This document shows, in pieces, positions 1 through 5,080 of a DNA stretch of 5,080 nucleotides. The DNA is from JAHEDH01 sp965364515 (GTDB taxonomy: Bacteria > Actinomycetota > Acidimicrobiia > Spongiisociales > ZC4RG35): contig CBDTXZ010000217.1 in assembly GCA_965364515.1 (NCBI GenBank), positions 1 to 5,080 of the forward strand, given 5' to 3'. The notes beneath the pieces were generated by a model. It had not been told where the DNA came from and searched no databases. It saw only the letters and a list, made by a program, of their open reading frames with translations. The translations under genes were made by a program, and so were the position numbers. Numbering within the stretch: the stretch's first letter is position 1; each line of letters opens with the position of its first letter.

Positions 1-785
1 TTGGGGGCTCGAGACGACATCGGAATGCCCCGCCTCTGCAAGCGCTGGACGATCTCGGGGATGACGTCACCGTGGCTGACCATCACGATCTCTGCTCCGG
101 GACGCGCCGCCACGTAGTCGAGGAAGCCCGTCCCGTTCGAGCCCTCCTCGAGGAAGCCGACCGTCTTCACGTCGAGGCCGAGGCGGGCCGCGAGCGGCTC
201 GCCGGTCTGCACGCATCGCACGTAGGGGCTCGAGACGATGAGCGACGGGGCGCGCCGGCCGAGAGTTTCGGCGATGGCCTCGGACTGGAGCCGTCCCTTC
301 TCGGTGATCGGTCGTTTGCGGTCGTCACCTTTCCAGTCCGACCGGCTTCCCGCCGCGGCGTGCCTGACGAGATTCACCCGGCCTGTCGCTTCGAGCTTCT
401 TGAGCGAGGCGCGTTCGAGGAGTTTCCGGTCGTGCGCGTAGGTCAGCCGTTTGCGTGCCTGCTTCTTCGAGAGCCACTCGATGCGGTCCACCTCCGAGTT
501 GGGCTTGAACTTCGGAGTGCCGATCGCTCTGACGCCGAAGTAGGTCACCCGCTTGAGGTTGTCGTTCGGCGTCGTGTAGACGACGTCGGCCAAGCGAGTG
601 ACGATCCGGCCGAGAACGTTCGTCTCTTCCTCGATCTCCCTCAGTGCGGTCGCTTCATCCGATTCGCCCTCGTCGTGCTTGCCTTTCGGGAAGGACCAAT
701 CGTCGTAGCGCGGGCGGTGGATCACGAGGACCCGACGCTTTCCGTCGATGGTGGCGAACACGAGCCCGCCTGCGGCGGTGATCAT
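1..785 (-). CDS. NUDIX hydrolase-histidine phosphatase fusion (MutT1-like), C-terminus cut by window edge
   Basis: The 261 visible residues contain two domains. The N-terminal NUDIX domain carries a Nudix box at about residues 35-57 (G35, E41, then REIEEETNV at 49-57), whose E50, E53 and E54 should bind catalytic metal. The second domain is a histidine phosphatase, with the LVRHA motif (R141, H142), SSPYVRCVQT at 185-194, an acidic LEE at 212-214 and the second histidine in VSHGD (H238). The order matches mycobacterial MutT1, which hydrolyses 8-oxo-dGTP and related nucleotides or diadenosine polyphosphates; about 50 C-terminal residues would be missing by comparison. The box's usual glycine is Asn56. 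I chose the ATG at 785 because GGTGA lies 5 nt upstream; GTG at 794 is in frame but lacks such a site. The family is well supported, but the exact substrate is inferred. A cytosolic enzyme is expected, as no signal peptide or membrane segment is visible. Confidence 0.9.
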   Translation of the reverse strand, partial: MITAAGGLVFATIDGKRRVLVIHRPRYDDWSFPKGKHDEGESDEATALREIEEETNVLGRIVTRLADVVYTTPNDNLKRVTYFGVRAIGTPKFKPNSEVDRIEWLSKKQARKRLTYAHDRKLLERASLKKLEATGRVNLVRHAAAGSRSDWKGDDRKRPITEKGRLQSEAIAETLGRRAPSLIVSSPYVRCVQTGEPLAARLGLDVKTVGFLEEGSNGTGFLDYVAARPGAEIVMVSHGDVIPEIVQRLQRRGIPMSSRAP

Positions 786-790
786 GTCGG

Positions 791-795
791 TCACC
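791..795 (-). promoter_or_regulatory. Ribosome binding site of the NUDIX-phosphatase gene
   Basis: GGTGA on the minus strand lies 5 nt before the ATG at 785. It decides between ATG 785 and the in-frame GTG at 794, because the GTG lies inside this motif. Confidence 0.5.
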
Positions 796-932
796 GTGGG
801 CTTGGTGTGCTTTCGGGGCGCTCGGTGAACAGACTCGTGTCTGGCGCAGGATCCTGAGCGGTCAGGTCGATCGAGACGTGTGAACAGTGGACGCAGATTC
901 GCCTGATGATTCCTGGGCCGACCCGCTGGGCG

Positions 933-947
933 GCACCGAGTCGGTGC
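933..947. other. Perfect hairpin/odd-centred palindrome downstream of LOG gene
   Basis: GCACCGA and TCGGTGC form 7-bp inverted arms around a single central G. As RNA this would fold as a GC-rich stem with a tiny loop. It starts about 70 nt beyond the LOG stop codon and about 150 nt before the NUDIX start, so it could be a terminator for the upstream operon or an operator for the NUDIX gene. No T-run follows on either strand, so it is not a classical intrinsic terminator. Confidence 0.35.
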
Positions 948-1016
948 GCGTCGACCTTGCATGGCGCGGGGATGCGACGTGGCAGAAGGTTCACGATGGC
1001 CAGCATAGGAACCGGT

Positions 1017-1568
1017 TCAGGGTCTGGGCGGTAAATCGAAGCGGTCGATTGCGATCTCGGCGGCCTCCGACATCGAGTCGACGCATGTGACCAGGCTGGC
1101 GTCTGCGCCGAGCTCCTCGGACAGATGGTCGACCAGCCGTCGCCATCGCGGGCCGACGGCGATGTTGAGCTTCGGCCTCTGTCCTGACAGCGGTGCGACG
1201 AAGCACGTGTTCCAGGCCACGATGAACTCGGCAGTCGTGCCGAGCGATCCCGGGAGGGCGATGGTCGCGTCGGCTGCGTCGACCAGATGGGCGATCCGCT
1301 GGCCGACCGTCTCGGTTGCGATCTCGCTCGTGATGGCCGCGTTCGGGCCGGCCCGGTCCGGGAACACGTTTGGAGCGGTCACGCCGATCACCGTGCCCCC
1401 CACTTCCGCTGCTCCCTCGCCGGTCGCCTCCATCAGCCCGCCGTAGCCGCCGTTGGCGATGATGAACCCGGCTTCGGCGAGCGTCCGACCCAGCTTGAAG
1501 GCGTCTCGGTACAGCGGTTGATCACTGGTCGCTCGCGAAGATCCAAAGATGGCGATCGTGGGGCTCAT
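1017..1568 (-). CDS. LOG-family (lysine decarboxylase-like fold) nucleotide-binding protein
   Basis: This 183-residue Rossmann-type protein is the usual length for the LOG family. The N-terminus has the nucleotide-binding strand and loop IAIFGSSR (5-12), followed by NGGYGGLMEA (39-48), the counterpart of the family's GGGxxGLMG. The second signature, usually PGGxGTxxE, reads PGSLGTTAE (106-114), with Ser108 replacing the second glycine and catalytic Glu114 kept. R91 occupies the place of the catalytic arginine upstream of it. Characterised LOG enzymes are phosphoribohydrolases that release a free base (for example a cytokinin) and ribose 5-phosphate from nucleoside monophosphates; whether this divergent member does so is unknown. 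Its ATG overlaps the hydrolase stop by ATGA and lacks a good Shine-Dalgarno, so it is probably translated by coupling as the last gene of the operon. A soluble cytoplasmic protein is expected. Confidence 0.85.
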   Translation of the reverse strand: MSPTIAIFGSSRATSDQPLYRDAFKLGRTLAEAGFIIANGGYGGLMEATGEGAAEVGGTVIGVTAPNVFPDRAGPNAAITSEIATETVGQRIAHLVDAADATIALPGSLGTTAEFIVAWNTCFVAPLSGQRPKLNIAVGPRWRRLVDHLSEELGADASLVTCVDSMSEAAEIAIDRFDLPPRP

Positions 1569-2356
1569 GGGCGAGGAACGTTATCCGACGGCAGCGGGTC
1601 CTCGGAATCGGTGGCCAGACGGTCGAGCACCGCGCGGTGAATGGTGTGCCGCTCATGATCGAGCAGGGCGTTGTGAATCGACGATTCGAGCCAAACGAGG
1701 CGGGTCCCCGCTCCGAACGCTTTTGCGAGCATCGCTCCGCTGCGCGGATCCACCGTTTCGTCCGTCAGGGATTGCACCACCAGCGCAGGACAGCCCACGT
1801 CCGGGGCCGTGCGGAGCGCCTGGCGTGAGATCGACACGAGTTCGGCCAGGGTGTTGGTCGGGAAACCGTTGTACGTCACGTAGAACGGCGCGACCTCTTC
1901 GTCCAGTTCCGGCGGATCCTCTTCCGGCCATCGGACTTCCGGTCTGAAGGGGTGCATCAGTCGGGCGAGGTAGGCCTTCTTGTCGCGGATGGAGATCGGG
2001 CTGTTGATGGTCGACACGCTTGCGGCTCTCGTCTCGGCGGCGACGAGAATCGAGAGGAGGCCGCCCATCGAGAGACCGACGAAATGCACTCGTTCATGAT
2101 CGGATTCGACACTGCGATGAGCGTGGCGCACCGAATCGATCCAGTCGTGTCGATCGGTCGAGGCCATGTCCTCGATGCTGGTCCCGTGCCCGGCCAGCAG
2201 CGGGGCGAAGACGGTGTAGCCGGCTCGTGACAACACGTCGCCCATCGGTCGGAAGTGGGCGGGTACGCCGGTCCACCCGTGGACGAGGATCACCGCCTCG
2301 CCGTTCGAGCCCTCATGGCGGAACGGACCAGCGATGGGATCGATGAGTTCGCTCAT
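1565..2356 (-). CDS. Alpha/beta-hydrolase, carboxylesterase/monoacylglycerol-lipase type
   Basis: This 263-residue serine hydrolase has the expected alpha/beta-hydrolase order of motifs. The oxyanion-hole segment LVHGWTG is at 24-30, the nucleophile elbow GLSMGG at 94-99 with Ser96, the likely acid Asp199 in SLTDE and the catalytic His228 in SSIHN. A cap region lies between about 120 and 170. The pattern resembles the Est30-like carboxylesterases of Geobacillus and bacterial monoacylglycerol lipases, which cleave short- to medium-chain esters. No signal peptide is seen, so it should act in the cytoplasm. Its ATG overlaps the transporter stop (ATGA) and its own stop overlaps the LOG start in the same way, placing it in the middle of a coupled trio. 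The substrate is not shown by the sequence; deacylation of an imported glycoside or ester is only an inference from the neighbouring transporter. Confidence 0.9.
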   Translation of the reverse strand: MSELIDPIAGPFRHEGSNGEAVILVHGWTGVPAHFRPMGDVLSRAGYTVFAPLLAGHGTSIEDMASTDRHDWIDSVRHAHRSVESDHERVHFVGLSMGGLLSILVAAETRAASVSTINSPISIRDKKAYLARLMHPFRPEVRWPEEDPPELDEEVAPFYVTYNGFPTNTLAELVSISRQALRTAPDVGCPALVVQSLTDETVDPRSGAMLAKAFGAGTRLVWLESSIHNALLDHERHTIHRAVLDRLATDSEDPLPSDNVPRP

Positions 2357-3729
2357 GTCGCCGCCGGGACCTCGTCGCCGATCGTGGCTGCCTCGTCGTA
2401 TCGCGAGAACACGACGGCGGCTGCCAGACAGAGAACGAATCCGACCACCCCGGAGAGACGGATGCCGAGGTCGTCTCCGACGTCTCGACCGAGCGTGGTC
2501 GACATCGCGAAGATCACCACACCTGCAGTTTGGCCGACCTTCTGCATGAGCGTCCGGGCGGCGAAGAACATGCCCTCGCGGGCTTCACCGGTCCGTCTCG
2601 CATCCGCTTCGGCGATGTCCGCCAGCACGGCATTCGGCAGGACACCCAGCACCGCCAGCGGCACCGACAGCAACAGCACGAGCCCATAGCCCTGCGCAGT
2701 GGGATCGATCGGCAGATTGCCGAGGGTCGGTACCCCGGCGAAGACGAGAGCCATCCATGCGAACGATGCGACCATCAGGCCCTTCTTGCCGACCTTCCTG
2801 GCCACCAGATTGACGATCGGATAGAACACGAACGATGCCAGGACCAGCACCGTCAACAACAGGGACGCCAGCGTTTCTTCCTGTACCAGGAGGACAGTCA
2901 CGTAGTAGAGGATGCCTGTCTGGACGATCGTCAGACCCGTGAAGTAGACGAAGTCGGCGGTGACGAACTTGCGGAATTCCACATTGGCGAAGGTCGCCCT
3001 GACCGCGTCCTTCAGCGGAACATTGGTCGGCACGCCCCTGCTGTACCGCTTCTCGTCGATCGTCAACACCGGCACGTACATCAACACTGCCGCCAGACCG
3101 GCCAGACCGCCGATCGTCACTTGGAACGCCCTCAGCGGGCTGAGGCCGGTGGCACCCTCCACAGCGGAGGCGATTCCCGGCACGAGTCCCGCCAGAATCA
3201 GGCCCAGTGCGAAGGTGATCGAGATCCACGTCGACAGGTTGAGACGCTCGCGGGGATCGTGGCCCAACTCCGGGAGCAGCGCAAAGAACGGCGTCAGATA
3301 CACGGTGAGCGTGACATAGAAGAGCGCCTGGAACACGGTGAGCCACACGATGTTGACGACGGACTGCTCGGACACCGGGGGAACGAACATGAGGAACAGG
3401 AACACCGCGGCCGGGAACGCACCCTTGGACATGAATGGGATCCTGCGCCCCTTGGGATTCTTCGATCGGTCGCTGAGCCCGGCGATCCAAGGATCGGTCA
3501 CCGCATCGAGCAACCGGCCCGAAGCCAGGATCAACGTGATGGCGTTCAGCACCACGAGGAACGTCGCCGTGGTGATCAGCGTCGGGAGCCCGGACGAGTC
3601 GGGCGGAAGATAGAAATACACCAGGTTGATCCCGACGATGTTCACGAGTATCGACCAGCCGAGCTGACCGGTCGCGTATGCGAGCTGTTTGGCGATCGGC
3701 AGAGATTCGACGGTCGCGGGAGTTGACAT
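2353..3729 (-). CDS. GPH-family (MelB-like) sugar:cation symporter
   Basis: This 458-residue inner-membrane protein of the major facilitator superfamily has about twelve hydrophobic segments (roughly 22-42, 50-70, 103-118, 126-145, 168-186, 204-222, 258-281, 286-309, 317-335, 347-367, 395-415, 423-441). Family signatures are GRLLDAVTDP (71-80) followed by a KGRR loop, LLPELGHDPRERL (151-163) and the segment with LADIAEAD (368-375) and RRTGEAREG (378-386). D75 and D79 align with the cation-site Asp55 and Asp59 of E. coli MelB. By the same alignment, MelB's sugar-binding Asp19 and Asp124 correspond to Ser26 and Leu145. ATG 3729 gives a typical short N-terminus (MSTPATVES before KQLAYATG), but it lacks a Shine-Dalgarno; GTG 3795 has GGAG 5 nt upstream and would add 22 Arg-rich residues. 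With galM just upstream, uptake of a sugar or glycoside is likely; the substrate is unknown. Confidence 0.9.
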   Translation of the reverse strand: MSTPATVESLPIAKQLAYATGQLGWSILVNIVGINLVYFYLPPDSSGLPTLITTATFLVVLNAITLILASGRLLDAVTDPWIAGLSDRSKNPKGRRIPFMSKGAFPAAVFLFLMFVPPVSEQSVVNIVWLTVFQALFYVTLTVYLTPFFALLPELGHDPRERLNLSTWISITFALGLILAGLVPGIASAVEGATGLSPLRAFQVTIGGLAGLAAVLMYVPVLTIDEKRYSRGVPTNVPLKDAVRATFANVEFRKFVTADFVYFTGLTIVQTGILYYVTVLLVQEETLASLLLTVLVLASFVFYPIVNLVARKVGKKGLMVASFAWMALVFAGVPTLGNLPIDPTAQGYGLVLLLSVPLAVLGVLPNAVLADIAEADARRTGEAREGMFFAARTLMQKVGQTAGVVIFAMSTTLGRDVGDDLGIRLSGVVGFVLCLAAAVVFSRYDEAATIGDEVPAAT

Positions 3730-3739
3730 GGCGCCGCAT

Positions 3740-3782
3740 GCTATGCGCTGTGCGGTGTGCACGATGCGGTATGCGCGGTGCG
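3740..3782. repeat. Direct repeat pair upstream of the symporter
   Basis: The pattern GNTATGCGCNGTGCG occurs at 3740-3754 and again at 3768-3782 on the plus strand, a 28-bp period with two mismatches. The pair lies just upstream of the symporter ATG. On the transcript, CCGCAT (plus 3764-3769) could pair with ATGCGG (plus 3734-3739), which ends 4 nt before that ATG. A regulator site or a translation-affecting stem are both possible; chance in GC-rich DNA is also possible. Confidence 0.4.
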
Positions 3783-3800
3783 TCGAGCGCGACACCCGAT

Positions 3801-3804
3801 CTCC
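3801..3804 (-). promoter_or_regulatory. Possible ribosome binding site for an alternative GTG start of the symporter
   Basis: GGAG on the minus strand lies 5 nt before an in-frame GTG at 3795, whereas the preferred ATG at 3729 has only GC-rich sequence upstream. The motif is the main reason to keep the longer form open. Confidence 0.3.
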
Positions 3805-3841
3805 AACGAGTCCTGGCACTGGGAGTACCGCGGCTGATCGA

Positions 3842-4894
3842 TCAGTGCAGTGCGAACTCGAATCGCATCCGGTGTTCGTACAGTTCACCGGGCCGCACGA
3901 TGCTCGATGGAAAGTGGCCCTGATTGGGGCTGTCGGGGAAGCGTTGCGTCTCGAGCGTGAAGCCCTGGAACGGCCCGTACACGGCGCCGCTCTTGCCCTC
4001 GACACCATCGAGGTATCCGCCGGTGTAGATCTGGACGCCGGCCTCGTTGGTCCAGAGCGTCATCCGGCGCCCGGTCGTCGGCTCCTGCACCGAAGCGCAG
4101 GGGCGCATGGAGCCGGCCTGACCGCGAACGACCCAGTTGTGGTCGTAGCCGGAGAATCCTGCCGGACTCTCGCGGCCCGCTGCGGCCTGTTCGACATTGC
4201 GGATGTGGGCGCCGAGCTCGGTCGGCCGTCGGAAGTCGAACGGGGTGTTGGCGACCGTTCGGATCTCGCCGGTGGGGATCAGCTCGTCGTCGACGGGGGT
4301 GAAGAAGTCGCTCTCGACGGTCAGCCGATGTCCGAGAACGTCCCCGTCGTCGTGTCCACGTAGATTCCAGTAGGCGTGGTTCACCATGTTGACGACCGTT
4401 GGCTCGGACGCCCGTGCCGTCATCGTGATGTCGAGACTCGACTCGCCGAGAACGTACTCGGTCGTCGCAGTCAGGTTCCCAGGGAAACCTTCGTCCCCGT
4501 CCGGAGAGAGCATCGAGAACTCGACGGCATTGCGGTCCTCGTCGGCCCTCCAGTCCCACGATCGTCGGTCGAATCCTCTCGCTCCACCGTGGAGGTGGTT
4601 GGCGCCCTCGTTCGTCGTGACAGATACCTGTCTCCCGTCGAGGATGAACGACCCACCTCGGATGCGGTTTGCGTATCTGCCGCACGTCGCGCCGAAGTAG
4701 GTGGTGCTCGAAGCGTTCGCCGAGAGGTCCGGGTGGGCCAGCACGACGTCGGCGAGGTTCCCGTCGCGGTCGGGCAGGTGCAGTTCCAGGAGCCGGGCGC
4801 CGAAGTCGGTGAACACCGCGACCAGCCGGCCGGATCGGAGCGTGATGCGGTGGCCGGCGATACCTTCGTGTGATCCGTAGGCGTCGATCTGCAT
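3842..4894 (-). CDS. galM: Aldose 1-epimerase (mutarotase)
   Basis: GalM interconverts the alpha and beta anomers of galactose, glucose and similar aldoses in the cytoplasm, feeding the Leloir pathway or other sugar kinases. The 350-residue product is the normal family length and shows the hallmark blocks in order: RYANRIRGG (73-81), NHLHGG (99-104), VNMVNHAYWNL (168-178), GYDHNWVV (249-256), GVQIYTGGYLDG (286-297) and FTLETQRFPDSPN (312-324). By comparison with Lactococcus GalM, R77, H102 and D251 bind sugar, H173 is the catalytic acid and E315 the base, so all five key residues are present. ATG 4894 was chosen because GGGAG lies 5 nt upstream; the frame stays open to 5038, but the upstream stretch is not GalM-like. 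It reads away from hisC and is followed after 112 bp by the symporter, with no terminator seen between, so cotranscription is likely. Confidence 0.95.
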   Translation of the reverse strand: MQIDAYGSHEGIAGHRITLRSGRLVAVFTDFGARLLELHLPDRDGNLADVVLAHPDLSANASSTTYFGATCGRYANRIRGGSFILDGRQVSVTTNEGANHLHGGARGFDRRSWDWRADEDRNAVEFSMLSPDGDEGFPGNLTATTEYVLGESSLDITMTARASEPTVVNMVNHAYWNLRGHDDGDVLGHRLTVESDFFTPVDDELIPTGEIRTVANTPFDFRRPTELGAHIRNVEQAAAGRESPAGFSGYDHNWVVRGQAGSMRPCASVQEPTTGRRMTLWTNEAGVQIYTGGYLDGVEGKSGAVYGPFQGFTLETQRFPDSPNQGHFPSSIVRPGELYEHRMRFEFALH

Positions 4895-4899
4895 GAACA

Positions 4900-4904
4900 C
4901 TCCC
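4900..4904 (-). promoter_or_regulatory. Ribosome binding site of galM
   Basis: GGGAG on the minus strand lies 5 nt before ATG 4894. It fixes the galM start and argues against the longer open frame that begins at 5038. Confidence 0.75.
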
Positions 4905-4953
4905 GATCGTCCGACTTCGAGCGGCCGAGCTCGCAGTCTCGGCTCACCGTTGC

Positions 4954-4959
4954 AGCCTA
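4954..4959 (-). promoter_or_regulatory. Candidate -10 box of the galM operon
   Basis: TAGGCT on the minus strand fits the actinobacterial TANNNT -10 pattern and would give a 5' leader of about 50 nt before galM. A perfect TTGACA lies upstream at 4990-4985, but the 25-nt spacing is too long for a standard promoter. The predicted leader contains a possible 6-bp stem, GCCGAG (4943-4938) with CTCGGC (4929-4924), around an 8-nt loop. Confidence 0.3.
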
Positions 4960-4972
4960 CGCGCTGGCCGAG

Positions 4973-5000
4973 GTGGCACGGCGCTGTCAACCGGTAGCCT
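4973..5000 (+). promoter_or_regulatory. Candidate promoter of hisC giving a leaderless transcript
   Basis: GTGGCA (4973-4978, four of six matches to TTGACA) and TAGCCT (4995-5000, TANNNT type) are separated by 16 nt. The -10 box ends 6 nt before the hisC ATG, so transcription would start at or next to the A of the start codon. No Shine-Dalgarno precedes that ATG, which agrees with leaderless translation, common in actinobacteria. Confidence 0.5.
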
Positions 5001-5006
5001 TGCCTC

Positions 5007-5080
5007 ATGATCCGAGTCCGGCCCGACGTTCGCTCCATATCTCCGTACCGGCCTGGACGGCCGATCGCCGAGGTGGCCCG
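5007..5080 (+). CDS. hisC: Histidinol-phosphate aminotransferase, N-terminal fragment cut by window edge
   Basis: Only the first 24 codons are present. They read MIRVRPDVRSISPYRPGRP and then IAEVAR, matching the typical HisC opening (a short basic start, then SPYxPGKPIEEVxRELG). HisC is a cytosolic PLP-dependent aminotransferase that converts imidazole acetol phosphate to histidinol phosphate in histidine synthesis, using glutamate. The catalytic lysine and PLP-binding residues lie beyond the window. Related class I/II aminotransferases such as CobD-type decarboxylases share parts of this opening, so the family is clearer than the exact enzyme. The ATG at 5007 is favoured because the match begins there and a -10 box sits just upstream. 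The gene diverges from galM across a 112-bp gap. Confidence 0.8.
   Translation, partial: MIRVRPDVRSISPYRPGRPIAEVA

Larger units (their letters stand above)
786..1016. other. Intergenic gap between LOG gene and NUDIX gene
   Basis: No convincing gene lies in this 231-bp gap. It holds a perfect hairpin (933-947), a 10-bp palindrome CAGGATCCTG (847-856), TCGATCGA (867-874) and two copies of GTGAACAG on the plus strand (825-832 and 880-887). A TATGCT box reads on the minus strand at 1007-1002 and could be a -10 element, but no good -35 accompanies it. An open frame on the minus strand runs from ATG 1006 (or GTG 994) to a stop at 791. Its Arg/Pro-rich product matches nothing I recognise, so I have not called it a gene. 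Confidence 0.5.

Noticed and set aside
72..857. Long plus-strand open frame of 261 codons
   Set aside because: It is antisense to the NUDIX-phosphatase gene, whose minus-strand translation shows complete catalytic motifs; the plus-strand product has no recognisable domain.
933..947. GCACCGAGTCGGTGC is the same as the last hairpin of the S. pyogenes tracrRNA
   Set aside because: No repeats, anti-repeat, Cas gene or T-run is nearby; a short GC-rich palindrome can match by chance.
887..1090. Plus-strand small open frame from GTG 887
   Set aside because: No ribosome binding site or -10 box precedes it, it runs into the LOG gene antisense, and the product is unrecognised.
2530..3726. Long plus-strand open frame of 398 codons, rich in His, Gln, Arg and Glu
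   Set aside because: It mirrors the GPH symporter on the other strand. Its highly polar composition is what the complement of hydrophobic codons yields.
2585..3739. Second long minus-strand frame of 384 codons
   Set aside because: It is an out-of-frame reading of the symporter, Arg/Asp-rich and without membrane segments; the symporter frame has clear family motifs.
3835..3844. 10-bp palindrome TGATCGATCA over the galM stop codon as a terminator
   Set aside because: It is AT-containing, has no loop and no T-run, so it would not form a useful RNA terminator.
3689..4873. Plus-strand open frames 3689-4363 and 4376-4873, and minus-strand frames 3885-4685 and 4471-4947
   Set aside because: All overlap galM in other frames, and galM has all five catalytic or binding residues in its own frame.
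4967..5077. 11-bp direct repeat GCCGAGGTGGC exactly 100 bp apart (4967-4977 and 5067-5077)
   Set aside because: The second copy is ordinary hisC coding sequence (AEVA), and 11-bp matches are expected in GC-rich DNA.

Overview
This window looks like an ordinary chromosomal stretch of a GC-rich bacterium, most likely an actinomycete (Actinomycetota). The evidence is dense reading frames with GC-rich third positions, a NUDIX-histidine phosphatase fusion of the mycobacterial MutT1 type at the left edge, repeated 4-base ATGA gene overlaps, and a likely leaderless start (a TANNNT -10 box six bases before an ATG, with no Shine-Dalgarno) at the right edge. Within that phylum an acidimicrobial lineage is possible, but the sequence alone does not settle it. 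No RNA genes, insertion sequences, CRISPR arrays or phage genes were seen.

Layout, left to right. (1) 1-785, minus strand: a NUDIX hydrolase fused to a histidine phosphatase, with its C-terminus cut by the window edge. (2) 786-1016: a 231-bp gap with a perfect hairpin, a BamHI-type palindrome and a doubtful small ORF. (3) 1017-3729, minus strand: a compact set transcribed right to left, in the order GPH-family sugar:cation symporter, alpha/beta-hydrolase (esterase/lipase type), LOG-family nucleotide-binding protein. Each junction is an ATGA overlap, so translation is probably coupled. (4) 3730-3841: a 112-bp spacer with a 15-base direct repeat and an alternative GTG start for the transporter. 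(5) 3842-4894, minus strand: aldose 1-epimerase (galM) with a clear ribosome binding site. (6) 4895-5006: a divergent promoter region. (7) 5007-5080, plus strand: the first 24 codons of a histidinol-phosphate aminotransferase (hisC), cut by the right edge.

How the genes may work together. GalM and the GPH symporter form a conventional sugar-use pair: the symporter imports a sugar or glycoside with a cation and GalM interconverts the anomers inside the cell. The esterase could remove acyl groups from an imported substrate. The LOG protein is harder to place, because characterised members hydrolyse the N-glycosidic bond of nucleoside monophosphates. The transporter keeps the cation-site aspartates of MelB but lacks both of its sugar-binding aspartates, so the substrate may not resemble melibiose. 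The NUDIX-phosphatase gene (probably nucleotide-pool or dinucleotide clean-up) and hisC (histidine synthesis) look functionally separate from the central operon. I see no strong case for a new defence or mobile system here; the most interesting points are the gene combination and the substituted residues in the transporter, the LOG protein and the Nudix box.
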